Source: Planctomycetota bacterium
Lineage (GTDB): Bacteria; Planctomycetota; UBA1135; GCA-002686595
Assembly: GCA_014237855.1 (NCBI GenBank)
Contig: JABACD010000003.1
Span: 186,001-250,000, forward strand
Reading direction: 5' to 3'
Length of the DNA: 64,000 bases
Shown: positions 43,508 to 51,119 of the stretch, piece after piece
Layout of the letters: the number at the start of each line of letters is the position of its first letter
Position numbering within the stretch: the first letter of the stretch is position 1
Program-made: the position numbers and the translations under genes
The notes under the pieces: generated by a model
Database searches by the model: none
Told to the model about the DNA's origin: nothing
The model's input: only the letters and a program-made list of their open reading frames with translations

Positions 43508-44091
43508 CGAATGCTCACAGCCTCGCCAGCAATCGAGAGGAAGTTCCCGATGACGCGCTCGCCCAGGGGAGTCAGGATCGACTCGGGATGAAACTGAACG
43601 CCGAAGCGTGGAAGAGAGGTGTGCTCCACTGCCATCACCACGCCATCCTCTGTCCAGGCGGTAAGCCTGAGCTCTTCGGGCAGCTCATCGCGCTCGGCGC
43701 GGAGGGAGTGATAGCGCGCAGCCGGAAAGGGGTTGGGGAGGTCATTGAGGATGCGACTGCCCTCGTGATGCACGAGGGAGCTCTTGCCATGGGTGGGTAT
43801 TTCTTCGATACCGAGTGAGCCACCATGGCTCTCGACGAGCGCCTGGTGTCCGAGGCAAACGCCCAGGAGGGCTGTCTCAGCAGGCAGGGCCTTCAGTAGT
43901 TCGGGCATCACGCCGGCTACACTCGGGCGCCCGGGGCCTGGCGAGAGCAGGACACCGCTGGCCTGCAGGGCAAGCAGCTCGGGCACGCTCTTGGCATCGT
44001 TCCGCAACACGCAGACCTCGGCGCCGAATCCGGCCACGAGCTGATACAGGTTGAAGGTGAAGGAGTCGTAGTTGTCGATCAGCAGGATCAT
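43504..44091 (-). CDS. trpG: Anthranilate synthase glutamine amidotransferase subunit
   Basis: 195 residues of class I amidotransferase fold: LIDNYDSFTFNLYQLV start, oxyanion loop LLSPGPGRPS, nucleophile in LLGVCLGHQALVE, and the His-Glu pair in GVQFHPESILT. It supplies ammonia to TrpE. Might be shared with p-aminobenzoate synthesis, but its place in the operon argues for anthranilate. Overlaps trpE by 4 bp. Confidence 0.96.
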   Translation of the reverse strand: MILLIDNYDSFTFNLYQLVAGFGAEVCVLRNDAKSVPELLALQASGVLLSPGPGRPSVAGVMPELLKALPAETALLGVCLGHQALVESHGGSLGIEEIPTHGKSSLVHHEGSRILNDLPNPFPAARYHSLRAERDELPEELRLTAWTEDGVVMAVEHTSLPRFGVQFHPESILTPLGERVIGNFLSIAGEAVSIR

Positions 44092-45587
44092 CGCACGATC
44101 TCCCCGGTGCTGTTGTCCGAGCCCTTGGGCCTGAAGGCCTCGGAGTCAGCCATGTGAATCGAGTCGAAGAGTGCGCGAGCCTTGTGCAAGGTCTCGGCAT
44201 GCTCAGCTTCGGGATTGGAGTCGAAGACGACCCCTGCGCCCACCTGCAGATGGACCTCCTCGCCGCGCACCGCAAGGGTCCGGATCGTGATGGCCATGTC
44301 CAGATTGCCGGAGCCATCGAGGTAGCCGAAGCAGCCGGCGTATGGACCGCGAGTCTGGCCTTCCAGTTCGGCCAACAGCTCCATGGCGCGGATCTTTGGG
44401 GCCCCTGAGACCGTGCCGGCAGGGAAGCAGGCCACCAGCGCATCGAGGGCATCTTTTCCCACGGCCAGTTCGCACTCCACACGGCTGACCATGTGTTGCA
44501 CCTGGCTGAAGCGTTCCAGGGAGGCGTACTCCTTGACCCCGACCGAACCGATGCGTCCAACCCGGCCCAGGTCATTTCGAGCGAGGTCGACGAGCATGTC
44601 GTGCTCCGCCCGCTCCTTGACATCCGCCAGGAGCTCGGCACCAAGTGCGTCATCCTCACTGGGAGTCCGTCCTCGTGGGCGGGTGCCTGCGATGGGAACC
44701 GTGTGAACCACGCCGCCGGTGACCTGGACGAGACGCTCTGGAGAGGATCCTACGAGCGTGACGCCATCGGCCTCGAAGAAGAACATGTGCGGTGAAGGGT
44801 TGGTCAGCCGCAAGACGCGGTAGAGGGTAAATGGGTCACCCTTGAAGCGCTGGACGAAGCGATGCGAGAGCACAGCCTGAAAGATCTCTCCCTCCGTGAT
44901 GTTCTGCTTGATGCTCCTCACAGCCTCCTCGAAGTCTGCCTTCTCGGTCCGGGACCTGACATCCTCCCCGACCCTTTGAAAGCTTCCGCTCTGGCCAGCG
45001 GTTGAGAACAGGTTTTCGGCGATGGAGCTGATGCGCTTGCTGGCCCCCTCGTAGTCCGAATCGCCGCCAGGGCAGCCGCTGATCACGAAGAGAACCTGAG
45101 CGGCATGGTCGAAGGCGATCACCTCTCGGTAGAGGTCGAAGGTGGCCTCGGGTAGTTGCCAGGGATCCTCCTTGGCCACGGGAATTCGTGGCTCGAGCGT
45201 GCTCGCCCACTCATAGGTGAAGTACCCAACCCAGCCACCGATGAACGGTGGAAGCCCCTCGGGGGGAGTGGGGACGGAGTAGCGCTCGGCGGCCCTGCGC
45301 AGCGCCTCATGGCTGGGACCCTCGAGGGTCTCCAGCTCCTCTCCACGACGAAGCTCGCAGCCCTGAGGGCCACCTCGGAAGCTCGCCACGGGGTCGACTC
45401 CCAGGAAGGAGAAGCGTGTCAGCCGGGCTCCCTTCTCCACCGATTCGAGGAGGCAGACCTTTCGCCCTGCAGCCCGCAGAGCAAGGTAGGCGGCCACGGG
45501 CGAGGTCAGATCCGCAGGGAATCTCGCCCAGGCCAGGAGGTGGCGTTCGGCGTCCGCAGAGGAGGATTGATCGAGAGGAAAGCTCAC
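44088..45587 (-). CDS. trpE: Anthranilate synthase component I
   Basis: 499 residues from a GTG at 45587 with no clear ribosome-binding site. The tryptophan feedback site is intact: KVCLLESVEKGARLTRFSFLG holds the LLES motif. The chorismate-binding core shows FVQRFKGDPFTLYRVLRL, PIAGTRPRGRTPSEDDAL, DLARNDLGRVG, FPAGTVSGAPKIRAMELLAELEG and GAGVVFDSNPEAEH. First enzyme of the pathway and first structural gene of the operon, 97 bp after the attenuator-leader stop; control is therefore expected at both the enzyme and transcript level. Confidence 0.97.
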   Translation of the reverse strand: MSFPLDQSSSADAERHLLAWARFPADLTSPVAAYLALRAAGRKVCLLESVEKGARLTRFSFLGVDPVASFRGGPQGCELRRGEELETLEGPSHEALRRAAERYSVPTPPEGLPPFIGGWVGYFTYEWASTLEPRIPVAKEDPWQLPEATFDLYREVIAFDHAAQVLFVISGCPGGDSDYEGASKRISSIAENLFSTAGQSGSFQRVGEDVRSRTEKADFEEAVRSIKQNITEGEIFQAVLSHRFVQRFKGDPFTLYRVLRLTNPSPHMFFFEADGVTLVGSSPERLVQVTGGVVHTVPIAGTRPRGRTPSEDDALGAELLADVKERAEHDMLVDLARNDLGRVGRIGSVGVKEYASLERFSQVQHMVSRVECELAVGKDALDALVACFPAGTVSGAPKIRAMELLAELEGQTRGPYAGCFGYLDGSGNLDMAITIRTLAVRGEEVHLQVGAGVVFDSNPEAEHAETLHKARALFDSIHMADSEAFRPKGSDNSTGEIVR

Positions 45588-45633
45588 GGGATGGTGGGGT
45601 TGGGGTGGGGTGAGGAGCTTCAGACAAACAAAA

Positions 45634-45663
45634 AGGGCCTTCGAAGTGAACTTCGAAGGCCCT
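45634..45663 (-). terminator. trp attenuator terminator hairpin
   Basis: On the minus strand a perfect 13-bp stem (AGGGCCTTCGAAG and its complement at 45651-45663 and 45634-45646) closes a 4-base loop and is followed at once by TTTTTGTTTG: a textbook intrinsic terminator. It lies 20 bases after the leader ORF stop and 47 bases before trpE. AGGCCCT at 45728-45722, within the leader ORF just after the Trp codons, can pair with the AGGGCCT that opens this stem (45663-45657), which would block terminator formation. Confidence 0.85.
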
Positions 45664-45973
45664 GAGCTCTGGTGTGGATCGAGTCAGCTGTCGTGGTGGA
45701 CGGCGCCAATCGAACCCCAGGAGGGCCTGGAGCGCCACCACCATCGCGCCTCCGGGAGAGGCGCGCAGCAGGAAATCGCAGAGGGGGAGATTTGATCCAT
45801 GACTGCCTTATTTCTATCCCTGAACTGCCTCATGTCCAAGTTAGAAAGGGCCGGAACTCCTGAATTCTCCTCGTGAACGCCTCCCGGCAGGAGTTCTTCG
45901 AGAGGTGGGAGGAGCTTTCCAGTCGCTCTGCTGAGCGGGCCAGGCTGCTTCCGGCGGGAGCCGCCACCAGGGT
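45664..45973. promoter_or_regulatory. trp leader and divergent promoter region
   Basis: Contains the trpL ORF on the minus strand and the space up to the SPFH operon on the plus strand. On the minus strand TGGACA, 16 bases, TAGAAA sits directly before the leader; if used, the transcript would begin close to the leader ATG. No plus-strand promoter was clear. Confidence 0.4.
45684..45800 (-). CDS. trpL: Tryptophan leader peptide (attenuator)
   Basis: 38-codon ORF from ATG 45800 to TGA 45686-45684, too short for standard gene finding. It has AAGG six bases before the ATG. Codons 20-22 are three consecutive TGG (Trp) within EARWWWRSRPSWG, with a fourth Trp at codon 28; Trp is otherwise about 1 percent of codons in the neighbouring proteins. 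The Trp codons (TGGTGGTGG) can also pair with CCACCAC near the end of the ORF, as expected for the 1:2 arm of an attenuator. A stem-loop terminator follows. A TGGACA-N16-TAGAAA promoter candidate lies just upstream. Role: ribosome stalling at low Trp-tRNA should allow read-through into trpE. Confidence 0.85.
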   Translation of the reverse strand: MDQISPSAISCCAPLPEARWWWRSRPSWGSIGAVHHDS

Positions 45974-46102
45974 TTGATCACCCGCGGGGCAGTAGCAATT
46001 CGGATCTACCTCGAAACCGTAGGGACAGCATTGGGTTGGGAGCTGGAATTCACCGCGGGGCTCGCGGCGGATGCTTTCCTGAACCCAGGGCTCATCGATC
46101 TC

Positions 46103-47185
46103 ATGCGTCAGTTCACCTTCGGTCTTCTTCGTTTTGTATCGGCCATTGCGCTGTGTCTTTTTGCCGTCCTGTGGTCGCTACAGAAGCTCTCGGGTGATTC
46201 GGGCTTGATCGAGATCGGCGATGACGAGGTGGCCGTTGTCTACAACCGATTGAGTGGCTCCACCCGTCAGATCGACTCGCCGGGGAACGAGCTGTTCTTG
46301 CCCTTTGTGGAGCGCATTCACCTGCAACGCAGAAGCCCCAAGCAGCTCTTGCTACAGGGGGCTGAGCGCGAACCGGCAGGCCTCGTACCGGAGATCCGAT
46401 TGCGCGCATCTGATGGCACTCTGGTCCGTTTCGAATCCCTGGCCGTTCAATACACCCTGCGACCGGACGAGGCCGAGCTGGCACTGGAAGATACGCATGG
46501 AGATGATGAGCTGGCTGCTGCGCTGATCGAGGCTCACACACGATCGATCGTTCGGGACGAGTACGGGCGCTACTCCGCCGAGGAGATCCTCCTGCGTGAT
46601 AACCAGAACGCAGCGAACGTGATCACTCAGAACCGACTGGACGAGGCCCTGGCTCTCCACGGCATTGAGGTGCTCGAGCTCTCCACGCCGAAGCTGCGCT
46701 TCGATAGTGCCTACGAGAAGTCGGTGGAGGATCGGAAGCTGGCCAATCAGGAGGTTGAGCGCCTCAAGGCCGAGTTTCGCCAGCTGGAGGCCGAGCGGGA
46801 TCAGCGTCTGGCAGCTCTGGAGAAGGAGAAGCTGATCGAGCTCAACAAGAGTCGCCTGGAGATCAACGAGTACCTCGCCATGATCGATAGGGACGGACGC
46901 GACAAGCGACTCAAGGCCCAGCAATACCACTCCGGCCGTGTCGCTGATGCTCAGAACTACAAGTACAAGCTGGAGCAGCAGGCCCTGTCGATGACCGAGC
47001 AGGTAACCGCACGTGCAGAGCTCCTGCGCCAGGAGGTCGAGCGGCTCGAGGGTACCGGCGCTGCTCTGCTACGCGAGGCCTGGACGGAGCGTCTGGCCCA
47101 GATCTCCTTTCGAATTCAGCCCTTCAGCCACGATCCGGAGCCAGCTGGAATCGAGGTGCTCGAGACCACTCTGGCAATCAAGTGA
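46103..47185 (+). CDS. SPFH/band-7 domain membrane protein (first of pair)
   Basis: 360 residues from ATG 46103; the frame is open upstream to a TTG at 45974 but the added part is not protein-like. One membrane helix about residues 7-26 (FVSAIALCLFAVLW), an SPFH domain (EIGDDEVAVVYNRLSGSTR to about residue 200), then a long charged coiled coil from about 205 to 340 (EVERLKAEFRQLEAERDQR). This is the HflK/HflC/prohibitin layout. It probably oligomerises at the membrane with the next gene product, 10 bp downstream. No FtsH gene is nearby. Confidence 0.8.
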   Translation: MRQFTFGLLRFVSAIALCLFAVLWSLQKLSGDSGLIEIGDDEVAVVYNRLSGSTRQIDSPGNELFLPFVERIHLQRRSPKQLLLQGAEREPAGLVPEIRLRASDGTLVRFESLAVQYTLRPDEAELALEDTHGDDELAAALIEAHTRSIVRDEYGRYSAEEILLRDNQNAANVITQNRLDEALALHGIEVLELSTPKLRFDSAYEKSVEDRKLANQEVERLKAEFRQLEAERDQRLAALEKEKLIELNKSRLEINEYLAMIDRDGRDKRLKAQQYHSGRVADAQNYKYKLEQQALSMTEQVTARAELLRQEVERLEGTGAALLREAWTERLAQISFRIQPFSHDPEPAGIEVLETTLAIK

Positions 47186-47195
47186 GGCGCTGACC

Positions 47196-48521
47196 ATGGA
47201 CCAGCAAGACCAAGACAAGGAACAGGAAGTGCAGAGAGAGTCCGAGCCCCGCGAGGGTGGACGGCTTCAGGTGCTCGTAGGCTATCTGCAACAGGTTGCC
47301 GGGCGGTGCTGGGCGATTCTCAGGAGTTGCGTGAGAGGGCTGCGTGGACTGACGGTCCGCGCCTGGTCTCACGAGAGTAGCCAGCGATCACGCCTCCGCC
47401 TGCGGGTGGTGATGGGGGCCATCACTGCGCAGCTGCGTTCTCGTGCACCTCTGGCAAGACGGATCGCTCACTTTGGTCTGCGGGCTGCGGTGCTGATGGT
47501 CGCTGTGGGGCTGGGGACCTTCCTGCTGGGACGCTTCACGCTGCGCAGCGTGGATCCGGGAGAGGTTGGCGTGCGCTTCTCGAAGTGGGACGGAGAGGGG
47601 GTGATCGCGGAGGACTTTGGGCCTGGTCTGCATCTCAGCCTGCCTGGAGTGCACAGCTGGTATTTCTTGCCTGTGGGCACCGAGCTTCTGACCTGGCGTG
47701 CTGGAGCAGGAGGGGAATCGGGCAGTCAGCTCGACGTCCGGACGCTGGACGGAACATCGATCTCACTCAACCTGACGGTGCCCTATCGCATCGTGCGGGG
47801 AGAGGCCCATTCAATCGTCTCGGAGGGGCACAGGAACACCTATCGGCAACAGGCACTGGCCAAGGCAGAGCAGGTGCTGATCAACGAATTCGGCCGCCTC
47901 AACACCGAGCAATTCTCCAGTAGCAAGTTGCGCCGGGAGCTGCTCGATGACTCCCTGGCCCTGCTGAACGAGTCTCTCGAGGAGATTCACGTGGTTGCCG
48001 AGGAGATCCTGATCGACGAGCTGCGATTCTCGGAGGGCTATGAGAAGAAGCTGGTCGAGACTCAGCGGGAACGCCAGCGAGGGCGCGTGCTCGAGGCACG
48101 CCAGCTTGAGGATCAGGAGCAGCAGACAATTCTTCGCCGTCGTCACGAGATCGATCAGGAGCTACTCAAGCGGCGCATCGAACTGGATCTGGAGATCGAG
48201 GGTGTTCGGGGGGAGGGGCAGGCGCTCGCCGTCGAGCGTGTACGGTCAGTGGAGAAGTTCGACAGTGATCTGAGGGCAGACGCTGACCGCGAGTACGAGC
48301 TCCTGGTGGGGGCCGGGGAAAATGCACTCAGGGGTGCCAAGGATCTCGATCATCACCTGCGTGCCGAGATCCTCTCAGGTGCTGGTGGCGATCAGTTCCT
48401 GGCTCTCCAGGCAGCCAGGGCCACCGACTTGAAGGAGGTCGTGCTGAACTCGAACGACCCCAGGGTGCCCAATCCGCTCGACGTGGACAGCATGATGGGC
48501 CTGTTCAGCTCCAGCGACTGA
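47196..48521 (+). CDS. SPFH/band-7 domain membrane protein (second of pair)
   Basis: 441 residues from ATG 47196, 10 bp after the first SPFH gene. A charged cytoplasmic N-terminus of about 85 residues leads to a membrane helix about 89-106 (AAVLMVAVGLGTFLLG), the SPFH domain (LRSVDPGEVGVRFSKWDG, SLNLTVPYRIV) and an extended coiled coil. Differs from the first protein in having the longer N-terminus, like HflK versus HflC. Likely forms a hetero-oligomeric membrane cage or raft-like assembly; partner and purpose unknown. A small CTCCCG-AA-CGGGAG inverted repeat and a CGGTG-AG-CACCG repeat followed by GTTTT lie after the stop. Confidence 0.82.
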   Translation: MDQQDQDKEQEVQRESEPREGGRLQVLVGYLQQVAGRCWAILRSCVRGLRGLTVRAWSHESSQRSRLRLRVVMGAITAQLRSRAPLARRIAHFGLRAAVLMVAVGLGTFLLGRFTLRSVDPGEVGVRFSKWDGEGVIAEDFGPGLHLSLPGVHSWYFLPVGTELLTWRAGAGGESGSQLDVRTLDGTSISLNLTVPYRIVRGEAHSIVSEGHRNTYRQQALAKAEQVLINEFGRLNTEQFSSSKLRRELLDDSLALLNESLEEIHVVAEEILIDELRFSEGYEKKLVETQRERQRGRVLEARQLEDQEQQTILRRRHEIDQELLKRRIELDLEIEGVRGEGQALAVERVRSVEKFDSDLRADADREYELLVGAGENALRGAKDLDHHLRAEILSGAGGDQFLALQAARATDLKEVVLNSNDPRVPNPLDVDSMMGLFSSSD

Positions 48522-48580
48522 GGGCGTCTGATCGATCGCAGGGCGGCGAAATTCTCCCGAACGGGAGACTGCGGAAGATC

Positions 48581-48597
48581 GGTGAGCACCGGTTTTC
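48581..48597 (+). terminator. Candidate terminator after the SPFH operon
   Basis: CGGTG and CACCG pair around two bases, followed by GTTTTCCGC. The loop is very tight, so only the outer pairs would form. A second inverted repeat, TCTCCCG-AA-CGGGAGA, lies 12 bases before it. Confidence 0.35.
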
Positions 48598-48642
48598 CGC
48601 TTCTTCGTGGTTCTGGTGCTTCCAGGGGCTAATAGTGGGCGC

Positions 48643-49692
48643 ATGAAGCCCCGACACTTTCTCTCCTCCCTCGACTGGTCGAGCGAAGAACTGGCAGACC
48701 TGGCAGTCACAGCATTGAACTACAAGGCCCAGGGGCGGGGTCGCTTGCACGAGGCACCCGACCTGGCCGGGCAGGTGCTTGGGCTGCTGTTCTTCAATCC
48801 CTCGGTTCGTACGCGCGTCTCCTGTGAGTCAGCCATGGCTCGACTTGGTGGGAGCGCAACTGCCCTGGCTGCGGGAACGGACACCTGGCGCTTCGAGGAG
48901 CGAGACGGAGTCGTCATGGACGGGAACACCCAGGAGCACGTACGAGAACTGGCTCCCGTGCTCTCGGGCCTCTGCGATGCGGTCGGGATACGCAAGGCTG
49001 AGATGATGAGCGGCGGTGGGAGTTCCGAAGCAGCTGGGGCAAGCTGGGAAGAGCTCTCCTCGGATAGCTTCCTGAATGCCTTTGCGCGGCACAGTGAGGT
49101 ACCCGTCATCAACCTGGAATCGAATGCCTTCCACCCCTGCCAGGGGCTGGCGGATATGGCGACTCTTCGGGAGCTCCTGGGGGAGCCACGAGGAGAGAAG
49201 TATGTGCTGACCTGGGCCTGGCACCCGAAGGCATTGCCGGTGGCAACACCTCACTCACAGCTACTCGCAGCCGCTGATTCGGGAATGCGCATCACCTTGT
49301 TACGTCCGGAGGGCTACAGCCTTGCACCGGAGGTCGTGGAGCAGGCGCGTGAACGAGCGGAGTCGGCTGGCGGCTGCTTGGAGGAGTCGAGTGATCAGGA
49401 GGACGCCATCTCGGGGGCACGCATCATCTGCGCCAAGAGCTGGGGGCGGCTTGATGCCTACGGACAACCCCCCGAGCGCACGCGCCCGGCGGACGAGCTA
49501 CGCCAGGACTGGATCGTGAACGCCGAGAAGATGGCGCTCACCAATGCTGCAAGATTCATGCACTGCCTCCCGATACGTCGTAACGTGATTGCGACCGATG
49601 AGGTGCTTGATTCTCCCTCGTGTGCCGTTGCACTTCAGGCAACCAACCGGCTTTGGAGCGCTGCGGCGGTTCTGGGGCGCTTGCTGGGATGA
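48643..49692 (+). CDS. argF': N-acylornithine carbamoyltransferase (AOTCase type)
   Basis: 349 residues from ATG 48643. FFNPSVRTRVSCESAMARLGG carries the carbamoyl-phosphate motif as SVRTR, where ordinary ornithine transcarbamylase has STRTR; Xanthomonas and Bacteroides acyl-ornithine enzymes have S-M/L-RTR. FHPCQGLADM, LTWAWHPKALPVATPHS and FMHCLPIRRNVIATDEVL also agree with the acylornithine group. The residue I recall as deciding acetyl (Glu92) or succinyl (Pro90) preference appears to be Gln in NTQEH, so the acyl group is uncertain. It would make acyl-citrulline. Its stop overlaps the start of the MFS gene (ATGA). Confidence 0.88.
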   Translation: MKPRHFLSSLDWSSEELADLAVTALNYKAQGRGRLHEAPDLAGQVLGLLFFNPSVRTRVSCESAMARLGGSATALAAGTDTWRFEERDGVVMDGNTQEHVRELAPVLSGLCDAVGIRKAEMMSGGGSSEAAGASWEELSSDSFLNAFARHSEVPVINLESNAFHPCQGLADMATLRELLGEPRGEKYVLTWAWHPKALPVATPHSQLLAAADSGMRITLLRPEGYSLAPEVVEQARERAESAGGCLEESSDQEDAISGARIICAKSWGRLDAYGQPPERTRPADELRQDWIVNAEKMALTNAARFMHCLPIRRNVIATDEVLDSPSCAVALQATNRLWSAAAVLGRLLG

Positions 49693-51020
49693 GTTCAACT
49701 TCACGTCCATGGCTCGAACGCCTTGGTCTCCAGCGCCCTGCGATGCGCGCGTGGGCAATGTACGATTGGGCAAATTCGGCGATGATGACCATCGTCGTCA
49801 CGGCGATCTATCCGATCTTCTTCGCGCGGGTTGCCTACGACGACTCACTTGGACTCACGGCGAATGAGGTTCATGCGCGCGCTACGACCATCTCCCTGGC
49901 GAGTATTGCCCTGATCGCTCCCTTACTTGGAGTGGTGGCGGATCGCACGGGGTGCAAGAAGCGGCTGCTAGCTATCTTTGCAGCGATCGGTGCTGCTGCC
50001 TGTGCGGGCATGTTCCTTGTTGATCAGGGGGAGTGGCGCCTGGCTGCCTCTCTCTTCATCCTCGCCAACATCGGCGCAACGGGGAGCTTTGTCTTCTACG
50101 ACTCCCTGCTACCACACGTGGCCAAGTCCGACGAGGTCGATCAGCTCTCAACCTCAGCCTTCGCACTTGGCTACCTCGGCGGGGGGCTCCTGCTGGCGGC
50201 CAACCTGCTCTGGATCCAGAGGCCCGAGTGGTTCGGTCTGCCCAGTGGAGAAGGGCTCTCTCCTCGAGAGGCCTCATTGCCCGCCCGCCTGTCCTTCCTG
50301 TCCGTGGCGGTCTGGTGGATGGTCTTCAGTATTCCGCTGCTGCGCCATGTGCCCGAACCGCCATCGAGCCAGGGCTCGGCTCGACTGGGATTCGGATCGG
50401 CGCTGGTGCAGACAGTCGTGGGCTTGCGGCAGACGCTTCGGAATCTCCTGCAGTACAAGCAGGCAGCCTTGATGCTGCTGGCCTTCCTTTTCTACAACGA
50501 CGGCATCCTGACCATCATCAGGATGGCGACCAGCTACGGGGACGAGATCGGCCTGGATGGCAGCCAGATGATGATTGCCATCCTGATGGTTCAGTTCGTG
50601 GGGGTCCCGTGTTCCTTCCTGTTCGGTGGACTGGCTACCCGTATCGGAGCCAAGCGCTCGGTACTGCTCGGACTCGTGGTGTACATCGGGGTGGGAGTCC
50701 TGGCGCGTGATCTGCAGACCGCACGGGGCTTCTTCGCCATGGCGGCGTTGATCGCCCTTGTTCAGGGTGGAACTCAGGCGCTCTCACGGTCACTCTTCGC
50801 AAGCATGATCCCCGCGCGAAGGTCCGGTGAGTTCTTTGGCTTCTTCGCTGTCTTCGATCGCTTCGCAGGGATCCTCGGGCCCCTGCTCTTCTTCCAGATA
50901 CAGGCCTGGACAGGAAACGTGCGAGACTCGGTGCTGCCGATCATGGGCCTGATCGTTGTCGGTGCGGTTCTGCTCTGCTTCGTGCGCGTCGAGGAGGGGC
51001 GCCGGATGGCGAGAGCTTGA
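49689..51020 (+). CDS. UMF1-family MFS transporter
   Basis: 443 residues from ATG 49689, overlapping the argF' stop. About 12 helices. The N-terminus AMRAWAMYDWANSAMMTIVVTAIYPIFF is diagnostic of the UMF1 family, related to the Atg22 amino acid effluxer of yeast vacuoles. RLALVRGGTQALSRSLFASMIP-like residues (QGGTQALSRSLFASMIP) occur near the end. Translational coupling to an arginine gene and the Atg22 relation suggest transport of an amino acid or acylated intermediate; that is inference. Confidence 0.88.
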   Translation: MSSTSRPWLERLGLQRPAMRAWAMYDWANSAMMTIVVTAIYPIFFARVAYDDSLGLTANEVHARATTISLASIALIAPLLGVVADRTGCKKRLLAIFAAIGAAACAGMFLVDQGEWRLAASLFILANIGATGSFVFYDSLLPHVAKSDEVDQLSTSAFALGYLGGGLLLAANLLWIQRPEWFGLPSGEGLSPREASLPARLSFLSVAVWWMVFSIPLLRHVPEPPSSQGSARLGFGSALVQTVVGLRQTLRNLLQYKQAALMLLAFLFYNDGILTIIRMATSYGDEIGLDGSQMMIAILMVQFVGVPCSFLFGGLATRIGAKRSVLLGLVVYIGVGVLARDLQTARGFFAMAALIALVQGGTQALSRSLFASMIPARRSGEFFGFFAVFDRFAGILGPLLFFQIQAWTGNVRDSVLPIMGLIVVGAVLLCFVRVEEGRRMARA

Positions 51021-51119
51021 GCGGCGACGTCCCAGAGTCTCCCGAATCAGCCATCACAAATCCGCGGGAGGCCGCCCGGATGAACAGCCTCCCTGCTTGG
51101 TCTCCAGTGGGACCGGGCC

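Noticed and set aside
45307..45744. 145-residue frame on the minus strand across the trp leader
   Set aside because: It uses the frame shifted from the leader ORF, runs through the terminator and overlaps trpE out of frame; the leader ORF with four Trp codons explains the region better.
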